A program made the position numbers and the translations under genes. The notes beneath the pieces were generated by a model, which did not search any database, had not been told where the DNA came from, and was given only the letters and a program-made list of their open reading frames with translations. From positions 1-52,289 of the forward strand of contig JAYZQT010000063.1 of NCBI GenBank assembly GCA_036136335.1: 52,289 nucleotides of DNA, given 5' to 3'. Every line of letters starts with the position of its first letter. Position 1 is the first letter of the stretch. Shown piece after piece: positions 8,322 to 16,554 of this stretch. This DNA is from JAYZQT01 sp036136335 (GTDB taxonomy: Bacteria > Pseudomonadota > Alphaproteobacteria > MPNO01 > UBA830).

Positions 8322-9785
8322 CTACTGGGGTGTTTGTCTTGTTGCCTTTTCTGAAGTTTCAATAAACCCGTCGATCCGGTCACGATAAAGACTGGTCTCG
8401 TATGTTCTGTAAACCATCGCAGCTGCCCTAACAGGATCTCCGGCGAAATAGCGTTCATAAAGCTGTTGCCGACCGGCAAAACCGCTCGTCGAAGCATCAA
8501 CCGCCAACCGGAACAAGTTGGTCCTTGCCCCAGCATTGGCGTTAATAGCTTGGGCGTACCGGGAAACATCATCTTTTAAATCTCCCGAAAATTCTGCCAC
8601 TGATGGCACCATCATCAGTCCCCCGGCGCCGATTGTCTGAACGATATCGCATGCACGTCGGAACATGTCAGGAAAATTGAAGCGCATCGCTTCGAGCGGC
8701 CAGCGGTCAGGTACAATAGTTCCAAATGGTGTCTCCGCGGCGCCCACTTCAGCTGCCACCACGCAGGCGCGAACGGTCTCGGTCATATTGATCAGTTCGG
8801 TCAGCATGCCCTGAACGTGGAGGAATTCATCTGCTTTTGCCGCGTGGGCAAGCGCAAACGCGATACTCATCATGAATTCTGCCTTGGCAAGGTCTTTGGT
8901 AACGAACTGATGGGCCATATGGACGACGCCAAAACTTTCCCGATAAATCGCATTGCAGGCATCAATATTACGGTGGATGAAAACACGTTCCCAAGGAACC
9001 AGAACCTCATCGAAGACCACCATTGCGTCCATTTCGTCGAACCGGGCGGCGAGAGGCCAGTCCATCGGAGATCCTGCGGCTGTTGGGGCAAGTCCCGGAC
9101 GGCAGATTAACTTTAGCCCCACGGTAGCCACGGGAATGTAGCAGGCAAAGGCGTAGGCACGGCCCTCGTCGGTATCTGGAAGCGGGTAAGATGGTGCTGG
9201 CATAACCAGAAGTTCATCACAAAAAGGCGAGAGCGTTGCCAGCATTCTAGCGCCAGATAACACTATTCCCACATCCGTTTCACGTACTATCCGTGCAGCT
9301 ATGTCGTGATCTTGCCGGTCAACTGATTTTGAGCGGTCAACCTGTGGGTTGATCAGGGTATGACTCATTGCAAGGTCTGCTTCGCGTGCGGCCTCGTAGC
9401 AATGCCGGGCATTGGCCCCATAATCGGCGCCTAAAACGGATTCTGCGCTCGCAAAGGACGATGCCATGACGGCCAAAAAATCGGGGCTTCGTACGAACAT
9501 TCCACCAGTGTGATCCGCCCACCTTTTGAACATGGTCCGCCGCGCGGTAAGGTTTCCGGTTGTCCTGGGTTCTAGCCACGAGAGCCGAACAGGCTCTCCA
9601 GACATCGGTGATGGGTAGGACATATCGCCTTCGTCCAGTAAATCGTATAGCTCTGCCAGGGTCCGTGCGGCCCCTGCAAAGCGAGAATCAGACGTTACGT
9701 CGGCTACACGCTCACCGTCGATCCAGACACTACGTCCATCATTACGCAGAGTCTCAAGCAACTCGGCCCCAGTTCTTAAGACCAA
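8322..9785 (-). CDS. HpaB-type 4-hydroxyphenylacetate 3-monooxygenase, oxygenase component family
   Basis: FADH2-dependent monooxygenase of the HpaB/PvcC family, which hydroxylates phenolic rings using reduced flavin supplied by a separate reductase (HpaC). Family motifs include GNLTARRTMFKRWADHTGGM, HTLINPQVDRSKSVD, ETDVGIVLSGARMLATLSP, RFDEMDAMVVFDEVLVPWER and the C-terminal QTIGAGGLMMVPS with a GAR.NLFRLA helix. No in-frame ATG lies close to the start, and extending the frame to 9926 would run through a tRNA gene. The TTG at 9785, six bases after GGGGGG, gives the family-like start VLRTGAELLETLRNDGRSVW; a TTG at 9806 is the alternative. Length is about 487 residues. It is the first gene of a set with the Ldh2-type and amidohydrolase genes. 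No HpaC-like reductase is in the window. The true phenol substrate is unknown. Confidence 0.87.
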   Translation of the reverse strand: MVLRTGAELLETLRNDGRSVWIDGERVADVTSDSRFAGAARTLAELYDLLDEGDMSYPSPMSGEPVRLSWLEPRTTGNLTARRTMFKRWADHTGGMFVRSPDFLAVMASSFASAESVLGADYGANARHCYEAAREADLAMSHTLINPQVDRSKSVDRQDHDIAARIVRETDVGIVLSGARMLATLSPFCDELLVMPAPSYPLPDTDEGRAYAFACYIPVATVGLKLICRPGLAPTAAGSPMDWPLAARFDEMDAMVVFDEVLVPWERVFIHRNIDACNAIYRESFGVVHMAHQFVTKDLAKAEFMMSIAFALAHAAKADEFLHVQGMLTELINMTETVRACVVAAEVGAAETPFGTIVPDRWPLEAMRFNFPDMFRRACDIVQTIGAGGLMMVPSVAEFSGDLKDDVSRYAQAINANAGARTNLFRLAVDASTSGFAGRQQLYERYFAGDPVRAAAMVYRTYETSLYRDRIDGFIETSEKATRQTPQ

Positions 9786-9859
9786 AAAACATCCCCCCGT
9801 TCTCAAATCAATAACGCCCCTTTCAATTCGGGCATTCCCGTGCTTATTGTCGCACGGGA

Positions 9860-9944
9860 GCGGGCGTGGTGAAATTGGTAAACACAAGGGACTTAAAATC
9901 CCTCGGCTTAGGCTTTGCCGGTTCAAGTCCGGCCGCCCGCACCA
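9860..9944 (+). tRNA. tRNA-Leu (anticodon TAA)
   Basis: Complete cloverleaf with acceptor arms GCGGGCG (9860-9866) and CGCCCGC (9934-9940), discriminator A, and encoded CCA (9942-9944). The anticodon arm is AGGGA-CTTAAAA-TCCCT with anticodon TAA. A long variable arm, as expected for a class II tRNA, precedes the T arm GCCGG-TTCAAGT-CCGGC. It reads UUA leucine codons. It is divergent from the HpaB-type gene and sits at the border of an AT-rich patch. Confidence 0.96.
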
Positions 9945-10104
9945 GCATTGCCAGCGCTATGAATTTGCCGAAACGACAGTTTCTTGTTCGTTTGAAATAA
10001 TGCTTCCAATATATAACGCGAAATTTCTCCTATCAGGGAGTGTCGATGCGCCGAGTGTTCTTGTTTGTTCGCTTTGAAACGGAATAATATTGGTAATTTA
10101 TTTA

Positions 10105-11199
10105 TTAACCAGTCAGACCTTTTTCAATTGTTTTAATCAATGTTTCTAAGGCCAGTTTATCGACCTTAAAATCAGAATTGATTTCCGATTGTCCCTTGGC
10201 CGGTGCTGCTATTCCCTCAAATCTATATACCTGTCTCATGCCGGCCATTTTCGCAAATCTAGTATTTATGTCCAGGTCCCTTTGTTTTATGGGCGGACAA
10301 AGCTCAATAAACACAGAATCATCTGGGACAAATTCAAAAAAGTTTGACCCTGCACCAAAAATGCTAATTAACCATTTTGTTTCTTCACCTAACGTTACCT
10401 GCTGTTTGAAACTTAGTTTGGCCGGGTTAATAAATTCGAAGCCCTCTGCAAATAACCACGAGGTTATTTCAGTTTGATTAAGTAATCGTCTCCACTTGGC
10501 ATCTTCTCGAGTTAAAAAAATCTTTCTGCGTCCTGTGCCAATTTTCTTAACAGCTAGTTTCGTTCTTAGCTCCCTGAACATCTCAATATCGCAAACTGTT
10601 ATTTGATTTGCGACGACCCAGGGCATTTGAGGGATAAAAAGATATTTAGCACATAGCAATTCATTGGGATTGAGAGGCAGAACATTAGTTGAACCACCCA
10701 ACATATATTTGATGCTTTCAATTTTGTTCGGAAGAAGGTTTCCGTGGGTGATTATGGGAATTTTGTTCGGTGCTGTTTTTAAAAAAGTTAAACGCCCTAG
10801 ATGGCAGTGCATCCAATGGCCAAAGTTTTCGTGTCCCCCGATAAAGATTGCCTCATCTATTTTGATGACCTTCTCAGCAGAAAATTTATAGCCATCCGAT
10901 TCATCACTTTCAAAATAATCCCTAGATGTACCAAAAACTTTATCGGGATTTGTCGGATTAAAGGCAATGTTAATAGGGCTAGCAAAACCGTTACTATCGA
11001 AAATAATATTACTGGTGCCACAAACTCTAGCGTCTTTGATGCCCAAATGTGCCCCTTGGAAAATCTTTTGCCGTCGAAACAGGGGTTTCTGGAGAGGTTT
11101 GAGACATGGTGAGCGATGAAACAAACTGTCGGTGGAGATGTCCTCATAAATCTTTAGTGGTTCTCTTGTCAATTTGACAGTATGGCGTGATGTTACCAT
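10105..11199 (-). CDS. Glycosyltransferase family 61 protein (DUF563)
   Basis: Predicted glycosyltransferase of the GT61/DUF563 type, found in capsule or lipopolysaccharide clusters of proteobacteria. Family signatures are the middle segment EAIFIGGHENFGHWMHCHLG, the stretch RRKIFLTREDAKWRRLLNQT, and the C-terminal KLSFKQQVTLGEETKWLISI followed by FGAGSNFFEFVPDDSVFIEL. It has 364 residues, no signal peptide or membrane helix, and its ATG at 11199 follows AAGGA at a rather long spacing. The gene and its flanks (about 9.95-11.45 kb) are visibly richer in A and T than neighbours, with many AAA, TTT and ATT codons. It lies alone next to tRNA-Leu among catabolic genes, which suggests separate acquisition. 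Acceptor and sugar are unknown. Confidence 0.85.
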   Translation of the reverse strand: MVTSRHTVKLTREPLKIYEDISTDSLFHRSPCLKPLQKPLFRRQKIFQGAHLGIKDARVCGTSNIIFDSNGFASPINIAFNPTNPDKVFGTSRDYFESDESDGYKFSAEKVIKIDEAIFIGGHENFGHWMHCHLGRLTFLKTAPNKIPIITHGNLLPNKIESIKYMLGGSTNVLPLNPNELLCAKYLFIPQMPWVVANQITVCDIEMFRELRTKLAVKKIGTGRRKIFLTREDAKWRRLLNQTEITSWLFAEGFEFINPAKLSFKQQVTLGEETKWLISIFGAGSNFFEFVPDDSVFIELCPPIKQRDLDINTRFAKMAGMRQVYRFEGIAAPAKGQSEINSDFKVDKLALETLIKTIEKGLTG

Positions 11200-11451
11200 T
11201 GATTTTCGTCGTCCTTGTTAGTAATGCAGCCATTGGTCGTAGGCTTGGCGTTTAATAATTAGGTGATATTTTTATCAATTTACTATCACGAAACACACCG
11301 AAACAAGCGACCAAAATGTCAGGGTGTTTGTTGGTAAAAAATTAATACTTTGGCAGAAACTCGTCAGTGAGCGGTTATGGCTGCAATTCGACTGCGTTTT
11401 GGGTTATGACCCGCATTCTTGGTCGTCAATTCCTCGCTGAACGGCTGGGCC

Positions 11452-12933
11452 TCAACTCAATGGGCTAAGGCTGTCGACTAGTTCTCGCTTAAGGACTTTA
11501 CCCACTCCACTCTTAGGCAAATCCTCGATCAAGAAGATTTTCCTGGGTACTTTATAGCGTGCCAGGTTCTTTCTACACCAGCTGGCAAGCGTGTCGGTAT
11601 TGGTTTCCGGTCCTTGAAGCACAACGAACGCTGCTAATTCTTCCCCGAATTCTCTGGAGGGCCAAGGTACAACAGCTGCTTCAAATACACTTTCATGTTG
11701 CGTTAAGACGTGTTCGATCTCCGCCGGATAAATATTGACCCCACCTCGAATGATCAGGTCTTTAGCCCTGCCGGCGAGATAAAGGTATCCGTTTTTGTCC
11801 TGCCATCCGAGATCACCGGGGTAGTACCATCCATCCCGGAACGTCTGCCTGCTGGCATCCATATCATTGTAATAGCTCGATGCAGTTCCCGGATGCTTGT
11901 AGCGAATTTGGCCTATCTTTCCTGGCGACAGCGGTGTGTCATCCTCCCCTGCGATATCGACCTCCGCTCCAAAAACTGGCCTACCGACCGATCCGGCTAC
12001 CTCTGGTGGATCAGACCAGAATAATGCCGTTGCCCCACCCCCATCTGTTGAGCCATAAAAGTTCAGGTAAAATGGTGAGACGTTGCGCATTAATGCCTCT
12101 CGCTCTTCCATGTGAAGGATTGAGCCTGTTGAAAAAAGGAGATCGAGCCCCGGCATTAGTAATGCACCGTCTTCCCGCGGCGGTAGGTCCATCATCCTGC
12201 GAAGCAAAGTTGGTACCAAGAACATTTTGGTTGCCTTGTATGTTTCGGCGAACCCGAGCAGGTCAGACATTTCGTATGGTGGTGGAAAGAGAAGTGCGGT
12301 TCCACCCGCGTAGATTGCGCACATCGAATAACCGCGACTGCCGCCGAAGTATAGGGGCGTTGCACACAAATATCGGGTACGCTCGCAAAATCCGAGCGTA
12401 ACGAAATATATCATGAACCGGGAAAAGAATTGTTCATGTGTTATCAGGGGACCCTTTGGAACGCCTGTCGTACCCGAAGACAAAGCCAGAAGCAGAGGCG
12501 GGTCACCTCCTGCAAGACCGACAGAGTCGGGGTCTGCATCACCTTCTTCTGCTAACCAGTCGCTGTTGGCTTCAACTGAGGTCCACGTACCCTCAATTTC
12601 CGCAAACGGGTCTCCCGGTTCCGATAGAACCACTCTTGGAGTAAAAAACTCTGTCAAGCGAGATTTTTCTGCCACCGTCCAGCGCCAGTCCATAGGAAGT
12701 GCTGCGGCACCCAACCGGGCCAGAGCAAAAAGAACGCACAGATGTTCGGGAGTGTCGTTCAGGTTGACACCAACGATTGAACCACGTGTGACTCCAATCT
12801 CAGCAAACCGACCCGCTCGGCGGCAGACCAAGTCCCGGAATTCGGCATGGGTAATGGTCTCCGATGCGGTGATTATTGCCGGCGCATTCGGTCTGCGTTC
12901 GGCATTGTGATCAATGGCTTCAGCGAGGTTCAT
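11452..12933 (-). CDS. AMP-dependent acyl-CoA synthetase / ligase (ANL superfamily)
   Basis: Activates a carboxylic acid to its CoA thioester through an acyl-adenylate. The 493-residue protein carries the P-loop LLLALSSGTTGVPKGPLITH, the A5-type motif NFYGSTDGGG, the A7/A8 region YYPGDLGWQDKNGYLYLAGR followed by AKDLIIRGGVNIYPAEIEHV, and the C-terminal LPKSGVGKVLKREL with the conserved catalytic lysine. The P-loop has GPL where family members often have GVV/GVM. The start MNLAEAIDHNAERRPNAPAI at 12933 is family-like, though no strong ribosome-binding site precedes it. It lies 44 bases downstream of the TcuA-like gene on the same strand, so the two are probably co-transcribed. Neighbouring monooxygenases and tautomerase point to an aromatic or cyclic acid substrate, but a medium-chain fatty acid is also possible. 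Confidence 0.92.
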   Translation of the reverse strand: MNLAEAIDHNAERRPNAPAIITASETITHAEFRDLVCRRAGRFAEIGVTRGSIVGVNLNDTPEHLCVLFALARLGAAALPMDWRWTVAEKSRLTEFFTPRVVLSEPGDPFAEIEGTWTSVEANSDWLAEEGDADPDSVGLAGGDPPLLLALSSGTTGVPKGPLITHEQFFSRFMIYFVTLGFCERTRYLCATPLYFGGSRGYSMCAIYAGGTALLFPPPYEMSDLLGFAETYKATKMFLVPTLLRRMMDLPPREDGALLMPGLDLLFSTGSILHMEEREALMRNVSPFYLNFYGSTDGGGATALFWSDPPEVAGSVGRPVFGAEVDIAGEDDTPLSPGKIGQIRYKHPGTASSYYNDMDASRQTFRDGWYYPGDLGWQDKNGYLYLAGRAKDLIIRGGVNIYPAEIEHVLTQHESVFEAAVVPWPSREFGEELAAFVVLQGPETNTDTLASWCRKNLARYKVPRKIFLIEDLPKSGVGKVLKRELVDSLSPLS

Positions 12934-12977
12934 TGCATCATAATAGATTGAAAATTGGTAACCACTAGCCGATAAAA

Positions 12978-14468
12978 TCAGTTCCCCGTTATTCGTTTTC
13001 CTGCGGATGTTCCTGCCTGCTTGCCGAAAACTGCTCCCGACGTCAGGCCGGATCCACCTGGATAATTGAAATAAAATATGCCGCCGACCAGTTCACCTGC
13101 GGCAAACAAACCCCGAATTGGTTTCATGTCACGGTTTAAAACCTCACCTTCTTCATTGATACGGAGCCCACCAAAGGTGAATGTCACGCCGCAAGTCACA
13201 GCGTATCCTTCAAAGGGGGGGTCTTGAATGGTATTGGCCCAATTTGTCTTGTTGATAGAGAGACCGCGGGTAGCTTTTCCATCCTTTATATTGGGGTTGA
13301 ATTCAACGTCATCCTTTACGGCCGCGTTATACGCTTCAATTTCTTTTATAAACGCGTCGGCATTCACACCCTCAAGCTTGCTGGCAAGTTCTTCGATCGT
13401 ATTGGCGGTTACTTTTGTGATCTGTCGGATATTATATTCATCGCGCTGCAGGTGTTTTGTCTTCTGGTCAAAGATCTGCCAGGCAAATTGTCCAGGTTGT
13501 TCGAGTATTACCCGCCCGTATTTGGCATATGTGTAATTACGAAAGTCTGCGCCTTCGTCCACAAACCGTTTGCCTGTTGCGTTTACCATGATGGCGAAGG
13601 GATAAGAGTGTTTTTGAAACTGATCTCCAACGGCGAGGTCCCCAAATTCCGGAGCGTTCATTTCCCAACCGACAGCGTGGCATCCCGACCAGTTGCCGTT
13701 TGGGCTTGCTCCGATGTCAAGTGCCATCCGGATGCCTTCACCGGTATTGAAACGGGTACCACGCACTTTTGCGAGGTCCCATCCAGGACCAAGGTAACGG
13801 GTGCGCATTTCGGTATTTGCCTGAAACCCGCCACAGGCAAGGATAATGGTCTTACCAGCCATTGCGTATTCGCCGTCGTTATCGCGCACCTTCACACCGG
13901 TGACACGATTATTTTCGGAAATCAGATCAAGAGCGCGGGTCTCGTATCGTACCTCTATTCCCTCCCGTTGTGCGATGTCGGTCCACATCTCTATCAGACC
14001 TGGCCCACCACCAACGGTTTCGAGAGTGAGACCACCCCAGAATTTGAACTTGCCATCAATTTTGAATGCCTGACGCCCGTATATCGGGACGAAGCGTACG
14101 CCTTTTTTCCTCATCCATATAAGCGTTTCAAGACTCTGCGTCACGAGGGTTTCAACTAGGTCCGGATCCGCTCGATATTGTGTTACTCGAGCCATATCAT
14201 CGAAAAACTCATCCTGGGTATATGTCCCAAAATCCGTTGTTTCGATTTCCGTCTCGGAAAGATCGGGAACCAGTTTAAAAATGTCGTCAACGCCCTCGTA
14301 GACGACCCGCATCGCGCCTGCGGTAAAAGCACTGTTCCCTCCCGCTTCGTCCTTGGGCGCCGCTTCCAGCATAATAACAGAAGCGCCCTGTTCGTGGGCC
14401 GCCAGAGCTGCGCAAAAGGCGGCATTTCCACCACCTACCACAATCACATCCCAGTTTGTATCACTCAT
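12978..14468 (-). CDS. FAD-dependent tricarballylate dehydrogenase-like (TcuA/fumarate reductase) flavoprotein
   Basis: Flavoprotein of the fumarate reductase/succinate dehydrogenase superfamily, closest in pattern to TcuA, which oxidises tricarballylate to cis-aconitate. The N-terminal dinucleotide fold reads WDVIVVGGGNAAFCAALAAH, where GGNAAFCAA is typical of the TcuA branch. Further landmarks are EAGGNSAFTAGAMR, FWGGLTLETVGGGPGLIEMW, GKTIILACGGFQANTEMR, and the C-terminal FAAGELVGGIFYFNYPGGSG. The start MSDTNWDVIVV at 14468 puts the FAD motif at the usual place; upstream in-frame codons are probably not translated. Length is 496 residues. The membrane partner TcuB and transporter TcuC are absent. 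It is divergent from a GalD/LigU-like tautomerase across 136 bases and precedes an acyl-CoA synthetase. It may dehydrogenate another polycarboxylate or a cyclic acid. Confidence 0.88.
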   Translation of the reverse strand: MSDTNWDVIVVGGGNAAFCAALAAHEQGASVIMLEAAPKDEAGGNSAFTAGAMRVVYEGVDDIFKLVPDLSETEIETTDFGTYTQDEFFDDMARVTQYRADPDLVETLVTQSLETLIWMRKKGVRFVPIYGRQAFKIDGKFKFWGGLTLETVGGGPGLIEMWTDIAQREGIEVRYETRALDLISENNRVTGVKVRDNDGEYAMAGKTIILACGGFQANTEMRTRYLGPGWDLAKVRGTRFNTGEGIRMALDIGASPNGNWSGCHAVGWEMNAPEFGDLAVGDQFQKHSYPFAIMVNATGKRFVDEGADFRNYTYAKYGRVILEQPGQFAWQIFDQKTKHLQRDEYNIRQITKVTANTIEELASKLEGVNADAFIKEIEAYNAAVKDDVEFNPNIKDGKATRGLSINKTNWANTIQDPPFEGYAVTCGVTFTFGGLRINEEGEVLNRDMKPIRGLFAAGELVGGIFYFNYPGGSGLTSGAVFGKQAGTSAGKRITGN

Positions 14469-14604
14469 TGTTGTGTCCCGCTTCACTATGTTAGCGAGAT
14501 ATTTATCAGGTTGGGTTTCAATTGGCGATACAGCGGGTGTGATCGCGACTCGCCGCGTCAATAGTGGTATGTATTATTAAAGGTTAGGGGTGAAACAAAA
14601 ATTA

Positions 14605-15693
14605 ATGCAGACGGCTATCCCGGCAATTTTCATGCGTGGCGGAACGTCACGCGGCCTGTACTTCAATAAGGCTGATCTGCCCGAAGACCGGCTGCTTTGG
14701 GACGAGATTTTGCTTCGGGCGTTTGGGTCTCCTGATCCACGCCAGATTGATGGCGTTGGCGGGACAACGTCGGTGACAAGCAAAACATGCATCATCTCTC
14801 CGTCTGCACGGGACGGTAGCGATGTAGATTTTTTGTTTGCTCAGGTCTCTGTAGACGAAGCAAAAGTTGATTACGGTCCCACCTGCGGAAATATGTTGGC
14901 AGGCGTCGGGCCCTTTGCCATTGAAACCGGGATGGTAAAGGCTGAAGATGGTGAGACCCGTATCCGCATCCATCAGGTTAATACGGACGGGCTGGTTGAG
15001 GCGGTTATTCCCACTCCGGGTCGCAGCGTTGAATTTGAGGGTGACGTGGCAATTGACGGGGTGCCTGGAACGGGTTCGCCGATCCTTCTAAATTTCTTGC
15101 AAACAGTGGGCTCGCATACCGGGGCTCTATTTCCCACTCGCAAAAAGATCGAGCGAATTAACGGCATAGACGTCACCCTGATAGATGCTGCTATGCCGGT
15201 AATGATTTTGCGCGCCAGTGTTGTCGGAAAATCAGGATACGAGACCGTGCGAGAACTGACTGACGACGGCGCGTTTTACCAACAGGTTGAACCGATGCGC
15301 AGGGAGGCCGGTATAAGGATGGGTTTGGGCGACGTGTCTGATAAGGTTGTGCCGAAGATCATTATTGCGGCGCCACCGAGGGAAGGCGGCAACATTTCGT
15401 CCCGGTATTTTGTACCGGATAAGCCGCACCAGACCCATGCGATCACCGGCGGTATCGCACTTGCATTCGCCTGTCTGGCGGAAGGCACGGTTGTTCATGA
15501 TTTGTCTGTGCCCCTTGAAACATCCTACCTCCCAAGGTTTGCAATAGAGCATCCGGCAGGTTACCTGCAGCTTTCACTTACAGTAGCTGGTGAACTTGAA
15601 CCTCCTGAGATAGAGGCTGTTGGAATTGTTCGCACTGCCCGGATTATAATGCAGGGTTCTATAATGATCCCGGGTACGTTCCCGCTTACCTGA
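14605..15693 (+). CDS. PrpF-superfamily 4-oxalomesaconate tautomerase-like protein (GalD/LigU type)
   Basis: Member of the PrpF isomerase family with a diaminopimelate-epimerase fold. The N terminus MQTAIPAIFMRGGTSRGLYF and the segment SPDPRQIDGVGGTTSVTSKT followed by VDYGPTCGNMLAGVGPFAIE closely follow the GalD pattern from gallate catabolism (keto-enol tautomerisation of 4-oxalomesaconate). LigU of the protocatechuate 4,5-cleavage route is also of this type. The catalytic Cys is in YGPTCGNML. The ATG at 14605 aligns with GalD; a GTG at 14590 would add five residues. Length is 362 residues. It is the only rightward gene here, divergent from the TcuA-like gene, and is followed by a terminator-like hairpin. 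No ring-cleaving dioxygenase of the LigAB or GalA type is visible, so the upstream substrate may differ. Confidence 0.88.
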   Translation: MQTAIPAIFMRGGTSRGLYFNKADLPEDRLLWDEILLRAFGSPDPRQIDGVGGTTSVTSKTCIISPSARDGSDVDFLFAQVSVDEAKVDYGPTCGNMLAGVGPFAIETGMVKAEDGETRIRIHQVNTDGLVEAVIPTPGRSVEFEGDVAIDGVPGTGSPILLNFLQTVGSHTGALFPTRKKIERINGIDVTLIDAAMPVMILRASVVGKSGYETVRELTDDGAFYQQVEPMRREAGIRMGLGDVSDKVVPKIIIAAPPREGGNISSRYFVPDKPHQTHAITGGIALAFACLAEGTVVHDLSVPLETSYLPRFAIEHPAGYLQLSLTVAGELEPPEIEAVGIVRTARIIMQGSIMIPGTFPLT

Positions 15694-15742
15694 TTTCAAG
15701 AATTACCTTGGGACCAATGACTTTCCGCTCCAGCACTTCCAA

Positions 15743-15774
15743 GGGCGGGCGCCGGTTGGCACCCACCCCTTTTT
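15743..15774 (+). terminator. Terminator-like hairpin after the GalD-like gene
   Basis: Arms at 15743-15753 and 15758-15768 pair over 11 positions with two C-A mismatches around a GGTT loop, followed by CTTTTT (15769-15774). Placement 50 bases after the stop and between convergent genes fits an intrinsic terminator for rightward transcription. Confidence 0.6.
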
Positions 15775-15787
15775 AGGTTAGTTGAAT

Positions 15788-16411
15788 TTATTTCAGCGGC
15801 GAAAAAGGTGCTCCGAGAACGATTTTATTTGCCTGGGTTTGAAGGGTCGGATTTTTTCCCTTCGGTGGCCATATGCCCTTCGCTGCGGCCTCGGCTCGTA
15901 CTTCGGCCCTATGTTCCAGGCTTTCATAGGCCCAAATATGCACGAACTTGTTAAGATCGCCAGCGTCCGTGTGCATGGCCATAACCAACTCGGACATTTC
16001 GGTGCGCTTGGCGATAGCCTTTTCCCAGTTTTTGTACATCTCGCCTACCATACCTGGGATAAGCATGTATTCGCGCCACTCAAAAATCGGCCCTTTGTTG
16101 CCTTTCGCGAACGTTGGTGTCATGGGCGAAGGGATAAAGATCTCCGATCTCTGGTGTTCCAGCAAGTGCGCCACCTTGGGCGGCCAATTATATTTTCTGT
16201 CTTTTACCGAGCGTGCGCGTTTCTTTTCGCGTTCTTCCGCATTTTTGTACGGCCATACATGGATTACTTCGTTGAGCGGACCAATTTCAGTATAAAAAAA
16301 GGCGGAAATTCGCGAAAGGCTCTGCCGCTTTTGGTAAGCCTTGCCAAATATTTTTATGAATTCTGGAACGCCCCGCGGCTTGAGACGATAGGTTCTTGCT
16401 TCGTAAATCAT
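15788..16411 (-). CDS. NIPSNAP family protein with two repeats
   Basis: Protein of 207 residues built from two ferredoxin-like alpha/beta repeats of the NIPSNAP family. The first starts MIYEARTYRLKPRGVPEFIK and has GPLNEVIHVWPYKNAEER. The second starts FEWREYMLIPGMVGEMYKNW and has GDLNKFVHIWAYESLEHRAE. The matching pattern ..LN.V/F.H.W.Y in both halves shows the internal duplication. Bacterial members often sit in catabolic clusters, but no reaction is established for them. No signal peptide is seen, so it is probably cytoplasmic. It is convergent with the GalD-like gene and divergent from a VOC-family gene, with a perfect dyad in the intergenic region. Family assignment is strong; function is not assigned. 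Confidence 0.88.
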   Translation of the reverse strand: MIYEARTYRLKPRGVPEFIKIFGKAYQKRQSLSRISAFFYTEIGPLNEVIHVWPYKNAEEREKKRARSVKDRKYNWPPKVAHLLEHQRSEIFIPSPMTPTFAKGNKGPIFEWREYMLIPGMVGEMYKNWEKAIAKRTEMSELVMAMHTDAGDLNKFVHIWAYESLEHRAEVRAEAAAKGIWPPKGKNPTLQTQANKIVLGAPFSPLK

Positions 16412-16493
16412 AATCTCTCCCCTCTATGGTGTTTTCTGTATTGTACGTAGAGGATTTTTTATCGCGCCGCCAGTCTGCAACACAACCGTACAA

Positions 16494-16512
16494 CTGAGGT
16501 TTTGTACCTCAG
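16494..16512. promoter_or_regulatory. Dyad CTGAGGT-N5-ACCTCAG between NIPSNAP and VOC genes
   Basis: A perfect 7+7 inverted repeat with arms at 16494-16500 and 16506-16512 lies in the divergent intergenic region, 43 bases before the VOC gene start. An overlapping TACAA/TTGTA pairing adds to the symmetry. It could be an operator or a leader hairpin; I cannot tell which from sequence. Confidence 0.35.
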
Positions 16513-16554
16513 GATGTCGGTGTTAGTATGTAAAAAATAGTTTCGGAGAGTCTA

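Noticed and set aside
9786..9926. Extension of the HpaB-type frame to an upstream ATG
   Set aside because: The extension crosses the tRNA-Leu gene, and the added residues do not match the family; a TTG start inside fits better.
9860..11451. Integrated element at tRNA-Leu
   Set aside because: No integrase, no duplicated tRNA 3' end and no phage or plasmid gene were found, so only an AT-rich patch is claimed.
12413..12910. Rightward frame opposite the acyl-CoA synthetase
   Set aside because: Shadow of a gene with all ANL motifs intact.
13224..14159. Long rightward open frame (311 codons) opposite the TcuA-like gene
   Set aside because: Antisense to a clear flavoprotein with intact FAD motifs. 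The translation has no family resemblance and no ribosome-binding site.
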